DNA of 6,869 bases from CAYGZM01 sp964354365 (GCA_964354365.1 CAYGZM010000175.1:1-6869); one strand, 5' to 3'; shown: positions 1 through 6,041, numbered from the stretch's first letter. Numbers and translations: made by a program. The notes: generated by a model from the sequence alone, not told the origin.

Positions 1-80
1 CAATAGACGACATGGCTGTAGCTTCGTTGGTCTACAAAGCAGCCGAAGAAAAAGGGATCGGAGTCTGGCTTGACACGTAA
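1..80 (+). CDS. C-terminal end of a probable Gfo/Idh/MocA-family oxidoreductase (5' end outside the window)
   Basis: Reading from base 3, 25 codons stay open and end at TAA (78-80). The tail contains DDMAVASLVYKAAEEKG followed by a short hydrophobic end. An acidic pair, then an Ala-rich helix, then a basic/acidic turn and a final short strand is what I associate with the extreme C-terminus of Gfo/Idh/MocA NAD(P)-dependent sugar oxidoreductases. These proteins are frequent beside glycosidases in PVC and Bacteroidetes genomes, which fits the neighbours. No catalytic or nucleotide-binding motif lies in the visible part, so the family call rests on a short tail and could be wrong. The next recognisable gene piece is on the opposite strand, so this gene converges with the GH51 remnant. 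Confidence 0.45.
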   Translation, partial: IDDMAVASLVYKAAEEKGIGVWLDT

Positions 81-186
81 CACTAACCCCTAACAGACCG
101 TCCCCAACTGAAGGAAATACAAAGTGCTCAAGCACCTGTCCATCCTGAACAACGACGATGCAGATCGCAGCGCAACGGATCGTGGT
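81..186 (+). other. Gap with a possible truncated gene start (GTG at 124)
   Basis: A purine-rich AAGGA (111-115) stands 8 bases before GTG 124, which opens a reading frame of 30 codons ending at TGA 214-216. The product begins VLKHLSILNNDDAD and resembles no family I recognise. The frame runs into the antisense of the GH51 remnant from 187 onward, so at most about 20 codons could be native. It may be the start of the next gene after the oxidoreductase, cut off where the minus-strand remnant was joined, or it may be chance. I found no convincing hairpin terminator between the two converging genes. Confidence 0.15.
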
Positions 187-327
187 TCATTCCTTCAGTC
201 TCATCACCGTCAGTGAATAAGCCGGAAAGGTATGGGTGAAGTCAGTGTCAATGCCTGTGATTGTACGGGTAAGGGGTGCCACCTTCGCGGGGTTATCCAG
301 TGAGTTATTATCATCAAGACTATCGGA
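187..327 (-). pseudogene. C-terminal remnant of a GH51-like alpha-L-arabinofuranosidase
   Basis: On the minus strand about 46 codons ending at TGA (187-189) encode SDSLDDNNSLDNPAKVAP followed by a segment with TRTITGIDTDF and FPAYSLTVMRLKE. This matches the end of GH51 alpha-L-arabinofuranosidases: the Asn-Ser-x-(Asp/Glu)-x-Pro-x-x-Val-x-Pro turn, an amphipathic strand, then the FPAYSLTVLRLK-type final strand of the C-terminal beta-sandwich. GH51 enzymes are typically 500-650 residues with a catalytic TIM barrel; here the barrel and both catalytic glutamates are absent. The fragment has no start of its own. Upstream it abuts, one frame away, a signal-peptide start (320-385), so the pair reads like one gene with about 1.4 kb of its centre removed. 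The product cannot be active. The family call is from recall of the motif, not a search. Confidence 0.6.
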
Positions 328-385
328 TTTCCGCCCAGGCTTGTGCTGTCAGCGCCAGCAGACCTGCTATCAGGTGTGTTCTCAT
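320..385 (-). pseudogene. Orphan signal-peptide start (21 codons) joined out of frame to the GH51 tail
   Basis: ATG 383-385 on the minus strand opens MRTHLIAGLLALTAQAWA, followed by EIR and TAG (320-322). A basic n-region, a Leu/Ala-rich core and an A-x-A site before Glu make a textbook Sec signal peptide. It is preceded by GGAG (393-396) at a 7-base spacing, so this is probably a genuine translation start. Only three residues after the predicted cleavage site the frame stops, while the GH51 tail continues in the +1 frame. It could be the leader of the same arabinofuranosidase or of another exported protein; the mature portion is too short to tell. It lies 61 bases downstream of the DUF3326 gene on the same strand and may once have been co-transcribed with it. 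Confidence 0.55.
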
Positions 386-392
386 AATGCTA

Positions 393-396
393 CTCC
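393..396 (-). promoter_or_regulatory. Shine-Dalgarno GGAG of the signal-peptide remnant
   Basis: The minus-strand GGAG is separated from ATG 385 by TAGCATT (7 bases). This supports a real former gene start rather than a chance hydrophobic frame. Confidence 0.5.
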
Positions 397-446
397 ATCT
401 GGTTAATATCCGGGGAGCGATGGCTGGAACGTTGAGAGGTGATCGA

Positions 447-1421
447 TCATTTTACCGTAGTATACTTCAACGGTCTTCTGACTGAAGAAGGGTGGACTCC
501 CGCCTGCATCGCCATCAACATACCGGCAGCTTCTATGTAGTTGTCTACATATACAAACTTCTTATGCTCAGGATGTTTCAAGGAAGTTTTGTTCTCCCTT
601 ACCACAATCACCGGAACATTGGCATCCAAGCAGGCCTGATGAGGGATCCCAAAACAGCCGTATGGAGACACCATGCAGCCTACGTCCTTCACGCTTATTC
701 CCTTCTCATAATTAATGCGAGGAGCTTTGTGCAGGCCCTTAAGCAGACAGTGAATGAAATTCTCAGTTACTATTTCGACCGCCATTCTTGGATCTACAAC
801 TTCAGCGAAGCCTTCTATGGAATAATCCACAGGACCATGAGCCACAGCTTTATCCAACGCATCTGCTATCAGTTTTGAAGCTACCGCCTCGACTCCGCCG
901 ACCGGATTCACTCCGCCGTGCATAAAATAGTCCTTGAGGGTTTTCTTGTCTATTGTGATGGGAGTGGCAATACCTAACGCATCAAATTCATGCTCTCGCA
1001 CCTGCTCCACTAGCTCTTCCCAGTTCTTCACATCTCCCGTTGCTATTCCGTTCTTCGTCTGAGCTATCAGCACCAGCGGGACTCTGAGCTCGACTATCTC
1101 AGCATCCAATCCTATTGTTGCTCTTGCCGCAGACACGGCATTTATGGATTGATAATCTGCTTTGTTTACCGCTACTAAGACTTTGTTCGAGAGGACCCTT
1201 TGCAAAAACAACTGCCCTTGCAAGAACCTGTCCAATATGCTTCCTTCGACGTACAGACAGTTCTCCGGCATCTCGTTTATGTCCGATGCATTCACCACAT
1301 TCGGATGCAGAATAAGAGTATCGCAGCAGCGAGCCAATAACCTGGCAGCCGCATTGGCATCGCCGCAATGCCCGCCGATCTCACATCCAATCCCTGTTGG
1401 AACTATCATTACCACATTCAT
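447..1421 (-). CDS. DUF3326 family protein, complete, function unknown
   Basis: This 324-residue protein is recognisable as DUF3326, a conserved family without an established activity. Family-type features are the glycine-rich N-terminus PTGIGCEIGGHCGDANA (residues 8-24), HPNVVNASDINEMPEN (39-54) with the following YVEGS, the GGVNPVGGVEA loop (169-179), and a C-terminal motif SPYGCFGIPH (252-261) leading to a VPVIVVREN strand (269-277). The alternation of hydrophobic strands and Gly/Asn-rich loops suggests a soluble cytoplasmic alpha/beta protein that might bind a nucleotide or small metabolite; that is inference. No signal peptide or membrane helix is visible. Length and both ends look complete. 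The start is fixed by AAGGAG seven bases... upstream of the ATG, and the initiator is immediately followed by the conserved strand. It is the only clearly intact gene in the left third, and its lower GC differs from the right-hand operon. Confidence 0.8.
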   Translation of the reverse strand: MNVVMIVPTGIGCEIGGHCGDANAAARLLARCCDTLILHPNVVNASDINEMPENCLYVEGSILDRFLQGQLFLQRVLSNKVLVAVNKADYQSINAVSAARATIGLDAEIVELRVPLVLIAQTKNGIATGDVKNWEELVEQVREHEFDALGIATPITIDKKTLKDYFMHGGVNPVGGVEAVASKLIADALDKAVAHGPVDYSIEGFAEVVDPRMAVEIVTENFIHCLLKGLHKAPRINYEKGISVKDVGCMVSPYGCFGIPHQACLDANVPVIVVRENKTSLKHPEHKKFVYVDNYIEAAGMLMAMQAGVHPSSVRRPLKYTTVK

Positions 1422-1427
1422 CTGCTG

Positions 1428-1433
1428 CTCCTT
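1428..1433 (-). promoter_or_regulatory. Shine-Dalgarno AAGGAG of the DUF3326 gene
   Basis: A minus-strand AAGGAG lies 6 bases before ATG 1421 and sets the start just ahead of the conserved N-terminal motif. Confidence 0.65.
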
Positions 1434-1556
1434 CCAACCATGATTCAGTTGACCTGTCTGCCTTATCTTGGTCCCGTCTCAACGAGGGCGTTCGACATGT
1501 CTTGGCCTCATCCGACTCAATCGCATACGGCATAGCGTAGCCTACCCGAGAGCGAA

Positions 1557-1574
1557 GTGCTGCAGAACCAGCAC
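1557..1574 (-). other. Small hairpin in the DUF3326 leader
   Basis: GTGCTG and CAGCAC form a perfect 6-bp stem around a 6-base loop on the minus strand. It lies about 30-45 bases after the predicted transcription start. There is no following T-run, so it is not an intrinsic terminator. It may be a chance hairpin or part of leader folding. Confidence 0.2.
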
Positions 1575-1608
1575 AAATCCACGCCAGACTACTGGAAGGC
1601 CGGTGGCG

Positions 1609-1637
1609 ATTATAGCCCATTCTCCGATGGTGGACAA
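1609..1637 (-). promoter_or_regulatory. Sigma70-type promoter reading toward the DUF3326 gene
   Basis: On the minus strand TTGTCC (1632-1637, 4 of 6 matches to TTGACA) is followed after exactly 17 bases by TATAAT (1609-1614, 6 of 6). Transcription would start near 1601-1603, giving an untranslated leader of about 180 bases before ATG 1421. The rest of 1422-1711 holds no gene I can identify: a 46-codon hydrophobic minus-strand frame (1542-1682) lacks a start signal and overlaps this promoter. A perfect -10 with ideal spacing is notable, but no experiment supports it. Confidence 0.45.
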
Positions 1638-1711
1638 CATATTTGATTTCGTCAGCGAGCCGAACCAGCTCGCATCGATAGCTCACTACACACGTGCTGT
1701 TGAAAATCATC

Positions 1712-2464
1712 TCAACTCATTGTGTCGGCGGCCTGGAGCGGCTCTTGCCGCAAGTGTTTCCATCCCCACGTACCGTCCCAGATTCGCTCGTTTTTCCCCT
1801 CGGATGTCTCCTTTGTCAGCCAGTTCTTTGTGTGATAGGCGACGCGGACTTCGCCACCGGTAATCCGTATTACGAAGAAGCCGTTCTCGGTCTGGCCCGT
1901 GTTGACGCATGCCAAAGGCCTGGCCTGCTCCGCGGGCGCCCAGTTGCGGAGTCCGGTTCCCGAGTGTCCGTAGAGGTAGAGAACAACATTGTAGGGTTCT
2001 AAAGCATCATAAACCGCTTTCCAGTCGTCTTTGTGCCACCAGTCGGTGTCAAAGCCACAGTGGCTCGCTAATATGACAGGCCTGCCGGTGTCGCCCACAT
2101 TCTCGGCCAAATCCGCTTTCAGAAAGGTCAAAGCACCTTGCGGATCATGCCATTCGACGCTGTACCTGATCTCAGGATGCTGCCGGTCCGCCGGATAAAT
2201 GCCGAGCAGCACGAAATGTACGTCGTCCCAGTCCCACGAGTAATGCAGGCCGTTAGCTGAGAGATTGGTCAGCCAGCCTTTCTGCTTTCGGATCTGGTTC
2301 CGCCTCTTTAGCTGGGCCTGAAAACTAAAACCGTGCTTTTCATTGCCGACGGGCGGACCATCATGATTGCCCCATGTCTCATAAACCGAATAGTCTAACA
2401 GCCCATCGCTACCGTCCAAACCGAAATCGGCCTCGAAGGGCAGCCACTGGGCCAACACGGTCAT
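1712..2464 (-). pseudogene. Calcineurin-like metallophosphoesterase, 5'-truncated (C-terminal ~250 residues)
   Basis: The minus strand encodes the later part of a metallophosphoesterase: FEADFGLDG, then WGNHDGPP (the metal-binding Gly-Asn-His-Asp, residues 32-35 if counted from ATG 2464), an ILASHCGFDTDWWH segment carrying a metal-ligand His, and LYLYGHSGTG, which corresponds to the final GHxH motif with the last His replaced. The end, with VNTGQTENGFFV and a Trp-rich tail, looks complete at TGA 1712-1714. The upstream D-x-H and G-D-x-x-D motifs, which supply the other metal ligands, are missing; similarity stops near 2455, where the regulatory repeat region of the next gene begins. The same frame stays open up to 3667, but that part is only the antisense of the DUF4832-like gene. 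ATG 2464 could start a truncated protein but has no evident ribosome site. It probably encodes no active enzyme. GHxH-deviating members with GHTG/GHSG exist in PVC genomes as I recall, so that change alone is not a defect. Confidence 0.65.
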
Positions 2465-2540
2465 GCACCAACCGGTCGGCGAGAACGTCACGCGCAGCAG
2501 GAAGACCCCGCCACCGGCCGCGCAGCACGCCAAGGGAAAC

Positions 2541-2569
2541 TTGCCGGGAGTTCCAGGGTTTGGTACACT
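2541..2569 (+). promoter_or_regulatory. Candidate promoter of the right-hand glycosidase operon
   Basis: TTGCCG (2541-2546) and TACACT (2564-2569) are spaced by 17 bases; each matches the sigma70 consensus at 4 of 6 positions. The first of three spaced palindromes lies in its spacer and overlaps the -10, and the other two fall just downstream of the predicted start near 2576. That layout would suit repression, but the promoter match is weak. Confidence 0.3.
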
Positions 2570-2629
2570 CCGCGCCGGCTCTTTCCAAGCATTGGAAACT
2601 TTCGGTGCGATGACTTCCAATGATTGGAA
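2551..2629 (+). repeat. Three TTCCAA-N3-TTGGAA palindromes at 32-bp spacing
   Basis: Box 1, TTCCAGGGTTTGGTA (2551-2565), matches the palindrome at 10 of 12 positions. Box 2, TTTCCAAGCATTGGAAA (2582-2598), is a perfect 7+3+7 palindrome. Box 3, TTCCAATGATTGGAA (2615-2629), is a perfect 6+3+6 palindrome. The centres (2558, 2590, 2622) are exactly 32 bases apart, about three helical turns, so dimeric proteins bound to them would lie on one DNA face. The bases between boxes are not conserved. The position before the DUF4832-like gene suggests operators; a dispersed genomic repeat is the alternative. Confidence 0.6.
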
Positions 2630-2650
2630 CTGAGGAATCAAAGGAAAATG

Positions 2651-2656
2651 AAAGGA
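2651..2656 (+). promoter_or_regulatory. Shine-Dalgarno AAAGGA choosing ATG 2666
   Basis: AAAGGA ends 9 bases before ATG 2666. An upstream in-frame ATG at 2648 has AAGGA only 2 bases away, and a TTG at 2624 falls inside a palindrome. Starting at 2666 also gives the cleanest signal peptide. Confidence 0.5.
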
Positions 2657-2665
2657 ACCAAACCG

Positions 2666-4288
2666 ATGAAACCCATCCTCACACTCCTCATCTCCCTGTT
2701 GCTGACTCCGCTGGTCGGCGGGGCGACCTATTACGCCGCCACGGACGGCAATGACAGCAACGACGGGAAAACTGTGAAGACCCCGTTTCGAAGGATCCAG
2801 GTGGCCGCCGCCGAAGCGCCGCCTCCGACACTGGTCGTCCGCGACCTCACTCCGCTCCATGATGCGACACGAGTCCTGATCAATCCTCACAAAGGCTGGT
2901 ACCACCATTTCCCGGACAATCATCCCAACAAGTACCAAATCGCCCGCGACGCGGACTTGTTGGACTTCCCCGGCATGGATCACCTCTACATCCGGTTGGC
3001 GTGGGCATACCTCGAACCGAAGGAAGGCCAGTTTGATTGGGCGGTCATTGATCGCATCATCGAGAAGTGGACCGCGCACGGGCTGGGCATCGCCTTCCGC
3101 ATCAGTTGCAAGGAAACCAGCACGGACCGCATCGAGCAGCAATTCGCCACCCCGCGCTGGGTAATGGAAGCTGGCGCGCAAGGGGGATATTACCGCATGG
3201 GCAAGGCCACCGGGCCGGAAGGACCGTGGGAACCAGCGTTCGACGACCCCGTCTTCCTCGCCAAGCTCGACCGATTCCTGGCCGCCTTCGCGGCGCGCTA
3301 CGATGGCAAGCCGTGGCTGCGCTACGTGGACATCGGCAGCATTGGTGATTGGGGCGAGGGCCATTGCTGGGCCGGCAGCCGCAAGGACTTGTCCTTCGCC
3401 GTGCGGAAACTGCACGTTGATCTTCACCTGAAGTATTTCAAGCGCACCCAGCTCGTCATCTCGGATGACTACGTCCACGCGTTGAACGACCCCGCCGAGC
3501 GTGCGAGTCTGCACCAACACATTCTGACCAACGGCATCAGCTACCGCGACGACAGCATCATGGTGGACGGCTACTTCGCCGGCACGAGCGACCGCTTCAC
3601 TGTGCGCAGCCCGGAGTTTTTCGACGATGCCTTTCGCCGGATGCCTACGGTGTTCGAGTTGGAACACTACGGCAAGGTGAAATCGCTCGGAAACTGGGAC
3701 GTTCTTCCCAACTCCTCGGCGGCCAAGTTCGGCAAGGGAAAGAAAGGTCCGGACTTCTTCCGTGGCGCGCTCGAGTTGCTACACGCGACCTACATCGGCT
3801 ACCACGGCGACGCCCGCGAATGGTTAGCCGACAATCCTGAACTGACCAAGGAACTGCTGAACAAGTGCGGCTATTGGCTCTTCCCGAAGTCCCTCGAACT
3901 ACCGGACAAACTTGTGGCCGGTGCTAACGTGCCAGTGACCCTGACAATGGAGAACCGCGGGGTGGCTCCGCCCTATGCGCCCTACGAGCTGAGGGTGAAG
4001 TTGTCCGCTGGCGCCACGACGCTCGTTCGAGTCCTGGCCAGGGGCTGCCAGTCCTGGCTGCCGGGGCCGCCGGTTTCCTCACGCCTTGACTTCGTCCTGC
4101 CTGCCGATCTAAAGCCCGGCGATTACGCGCTGTCCCTCGGGCTCTTCGACGTGCGCGAAGGCAAGACGCGTCCGGTTGAGTTCGCGCTCAAAGAGTCGAC
4201 GCGCGATTCCGAGTGCTATTACCGGGTGGGCACGGTGCCCGTGTCCGCTGAAGCGGTTATTCGATTCAAGGACATCGAGGTAAGGTAG
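2666..4288 (+). CDS. Secreted DUF4832-like putative glycoside hydrolase with a beta-helix-derived N-terminus
   Basis: The 540-residue product begins with a Sec signal peptide (MKPILTLLISLLLTPLVGGA, 1-20). Residues 21-48 (TYYAATDGNDSNDGKT then PFRRIQ) are the typical opening of secreted right-handed beta-helix proteins such as pectate-lyase-like proteins, yet no beta-helix follows. From about residue 55 the protein becomes a DUF4832/DUF4874-type protein: NPHKGW (73-78), a GH42-like early barrel segment LYIRLAWAYLEPKEGQFDW (107-125), IGDWGEGH (226-233, putative acid/base Glu231), DGYFAG near 301-306, and VFELEHYG (329-336, candidate nucleophile Glu333 or Glu331). The C-terminal part, with SWLPG and GDYALSLGLFD, is a beta-sandwich ending in YYRVGTVPV. 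The substrate is unknown, and the catalytic assignments are by analogy to clan GH-A. It is GC-rich. Its stop is 2 bases before the start of its paralogue, implying co-transcription. Confidence 0.7.
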   Translation: MKPILTLLISLLLTPLVGGATYYAATDGNDSNDGKTVKTPFRRIQVAAAEAPPPTLVVRDLTPLHDATRVLINPHKGWYHHFPDNHPNKYQIARDADLLDFPGMDHLYIRLAWAYLEPKEGQFDWAVIDRIIEKWTAHGLGIAFRISCKETSTDRIEQQFATPRWVMEAGAQGGYYRMGKATGPEGPWEPAFDDPVFLAKLDRFLAAFAARYDGKPWLRYVDIGSIGDWGEGHCWAGSRKDLSFAVRKLHVDLHLKYFKRTQLVISDDYVHALNDPAERASLHQHILTNGISYRDDSIMVDGYFAGTSDRFTVRSPEFFDDAFRRMPTVFELEHYGKVKSLGNWDVLPNSSAAKFGKGKKGPDFFRGALELLHATYIGYHGDAREWLADNPELTKELLNKCGYWLFPKSLELPDKLVAGANVPVTLTMENRGVAPPYAPYELRVKLSAGATTLVRVLARGCQSWLPGPPVSSRLDFVLPADLKPGDYALSLGLFDVREGKTRPVEFALKESTRDSECYYRVGTVPVSAEAVIRFKDIEVR

Positions 4289-4290
4289 CC

Positions 4291-4473
4291 GTGAAAAACG
4301 CCATCTTGATGAGAACCACACGAAGAAGCTTCATCGCCCGAGGGGTTTGCGGCGCGGCAGGAACCTGCATCCTCGGCGGCGGCTGGTGGGCCGGCGTTGC
4401 CGCAGCGGCGTCCGATCAGGCCATCGTCACGGTAAAACCACAGGAGTATCCTCGGGCCTTAGGCAATCCTCTA
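4291..4473 (+). pseudogene. N-terminal remnant of a Tat-exported DUF4832-like paralogue
   Basis: These 61 codons encode a twin-arginine signal (TRRSFIA) and the segment SDQAIVTVKPQEYPRALGNPL, which parallels SDLVEVVPAPYAKALRNPL further on. The remnant ends precisely before the KGF of the family motif. Hand counting gives 82 of 120 G+C bases in 4321-4440 against 46 of 120 in 4481-4600, so the two pieces have different origins. It remains in frame with the following gene through an 11-codon bridge, so a fusion could be translated. Confidence 0.55.
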
Positions 4474-6009
4474 TCAGTAGTTTCAAATGAAATAAGAACA
4501 CTAAATATGAAAAACGTTACCAAAACAAGCATCGCCAGTTGCACGTTAGTAATTGCATTAAGTTTCATGCTGAAAGCCGCTGGGCAACCTGCCGAATTGT
4601 TACCCGGTATGCATTCAGATCTGGTTGAGGTGGTTCCTGCTCCCTATGCCAAAGCCCTGCGCAACCCATTAAAGGGCTTTACCACCCGGGGAATTCATGA
4701 CCATGAGTGGGCTACTCTGGCTCACACTTATATCAAGTGGAACGAACTTGAGAATCATGAATCCGATGGTAACGATAAGATTCGCCGGGTGACAGACAAG
4801 ATGTGGGGTGACATTGCATCACGAAACATTAAAGTCATCCCAAGAGTCTATCTGCACTGGAGCGGAAATCAAAAATTTTGGCCCGCGGATATGAAACCAG
4901 ATGATTACACCAGCGAACAATTTCAGCAACGGGTTGTGCGGCTGATAGAACGATTGGGCCTCCTCTGGGACACCGATCCAAGGGTGGCCTTTGTCGAGAT
5001 GGGCCTATTCGGTAAATGGGGCGAGCAGGAACAACCTTTCGCTACCAAGGAAATCCAGAAGTTGGTGTCTGATGCCTTTGTAAAGGCGTTCAAGAATAAG
5101 CTGGTGTCTGTGCGGCGCAACTGGGAAATATTTCGTTCGCAACCGTTTGGGGAATTCTGGGATTCCTGGGCGCATTACGACCAGATGTGGAGTCACGGCA
5201 ACAGTATTGCACTGCTTAACGCCAAAGAAGGTCGTTACCTGATAAATTATATCGGCGGAGAGGTTGCCTACGGCTGGGGCAGTGCAAACATACAACCAGG
5301 TCCCAATCCCACCGCAAGTGTAGCCAAGGAAACACACCGTAACTTCATGATTAACTCCATCCGCTGGCTTCATTGCACACAAATCAGGTGGATTGACAAC
5401 TATAATGCCTCTGATAAGGAAGCACGGGCGGGCGCGGATCCTATCCAACAGGCCCTTGGGTATCGTTACATTATTGAAAAAGTAGCCTTCACTCCTGCTG
5501 TGATGAAAGGAGCTCTTCATGTAGACCTTCACGTCAAGAATGTGGGATCGGCACCGTTTTACTATGATTGGCCGGTCGAAGTGTCCCTTCTGAATCCGGA
5601 TGACCGCAGGGTTGTATGGAAGCAGACCTTTGACAAGGCAAACATTCGCGACTGGCTGCCTGGTGAAGGATGGACCGCCCCGGAATGGGTAAAAACCAAA
5701 CCCAATAAGAACTGGGTTGATAATGGAACACCGGGCTGGACAACGCCGCCCAAGACCTATACAGCCTCTGGTGATTTTAAGCTAACCATCCCAACCGGCG
5801 AATATATTCTGGCCCTTGCCGTATTGGATCCAGCCGGCCATCTGCCCTGCCTTCGATTTGCTACAAGTCAATACTTCAAGGGCGGCCGGCACCCCATCGG
5901 GCGGATCGGGGTGGGGATGAGGCCGGCGGCAGCGAAGTTGGATTCATCGACGTTCGATGACCCTGCACGGGACCGCACGCTTCGCTATGCGCTGACCGAA
6001 GGGCGGTGA
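4291..6009 (+). CDS. Secreted DUF4832-like putative glycoside hydrolase with two stacked export signals
   Basis: Read from GTG 4291 (AAGG at 4282-4285) the product has 572 residues; the natural start may instead be ATG 4507, giving 500. Residues 7-41 form a Tat signal (MRTTRRSFIARG, hydrophobic core, AAAA) followed by a family N-terminal piece that stops at NPL (59-61). Residues 62-72 look like translated untranslated leader. Residues 73-98 are a second, Sec-type signal (MKNVTKTSIASCTLVIALSF), after which the same N-terminal segment recurs, now complete as ALRNPLKGF (122-130). The barrel follows, with YIKWNELE, VEMGLFGKWGEQ (putative acid/base Glu245) and IGGEVAYGWG (candidate nucleophile Glu324). 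The C-terminal sandwich holds DWLPGEGW, GEYILALAVLD and GRIGVG. It is a distant tandem paralogue of the preceding gene. GC is about 38% just after the seam near 4473 but 68% before it, and rises again from 5881. Substrate unknown; a second signal inside a mature protein would be abnormal. Confidence 0.65.
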   Translation: MKNAILMRTTRRSFIARGVCGAAGTCILGGGWWAGVAAAASDQAIVTVKPQEYPRALGNPLSVVSNEIRTLNMKNVTKTSIASCTLVIALSFMLKAAGQPAELLPGMHSDLVEVVPAPYAKALRNPLKGFTTRGIHDHEWATLAHTYIKWNELENHESDGNDKIRRVTDKMWGDIASRNIKVIPRVYLHWSGNQKFWPADMKPDDYTSEQFQQRVVRLIERLGLLWDTDPRVAFVEMGLFGKWGEQEQPFATKEIQKLVSDAFVKAFKNKLVSVRRNWEIFRSQPFGEFWDSWAHYDQMWSHGNSIALLNAKEGRYLINYIGGEVAYGWGSANIQPGPNPTASVAKETHRNFMINSIRWLHCTQIRWIDNYNASDKEARAGADPIQQALGYRYIIEKVAFTPAVMKGALHVDLHVKNVGSAPFYYDWPVEVSLLNPDDRRVVWKQTFDKANIRDWLPGEGWTAPEWVKTKPNKNWVDNGTPGWTTPPKTYTASGDFKLTIPTGEYILALAVLDPAGHLPCLRFATSQYFKGGRHPIGRIGVGMRPAAAKLDSSTFDDPARDRTLRYALTEGR

Positions 6010-6041
6010 CCGATATGCTCTTCAAATTCAGTAGTTTCAAT

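Noticed and set aside
441..448. GATCGATC palindrome at the end of the DUF3326 gene as a terminator
   Set aside because: It is an 8-base palindrome with no loop and no T-run, so it is not a terminator.
492..878. 128-codon plus-strand frame
   Set aside because: It is antisense to the conserved DUF3326 gene and shows no independent features.
1542..1682. 46-codon minus-strand frame with a hydrophobic end (IGEWAIIATGLPVVWRG)
   Set aside because: It looks protein-like but has no start signal, no recognised family, and overlaps the strong promoter. It could be another remnant, but I cannot support it.
1381..1710. 109-codon minus-strand frame overlapping the DUF3326 start
   Set aside because: It is rich in Arg, Ser and Cys without motif, and overlaps the leader and the start of the DUF3326 gene in another frame.
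2551..2629. CRISPR-like repeat interpretation of the three palindromes
   Set aside because: Only 12 bases are conserved per unit, the first copy is imperfect, and a 32-bp period leaves spacers of about 17 bases, too short for CRISPR; no cas gene is present.
2465..3667. Long open minus-strand frame continuing from the metallophosphoesterase
   Set aside because: It is antisense to the well-supported DUF4832-like gene, has no recognisable motif, and is explained by high GC content. Only the part below about 2460 is homologous to the enzyme.
5005..5532. 175-codon minus-strand frame
   Set aside because: It lies wholly inside the second DUF4832-like gene, with no ribosome site or recognisable domain.
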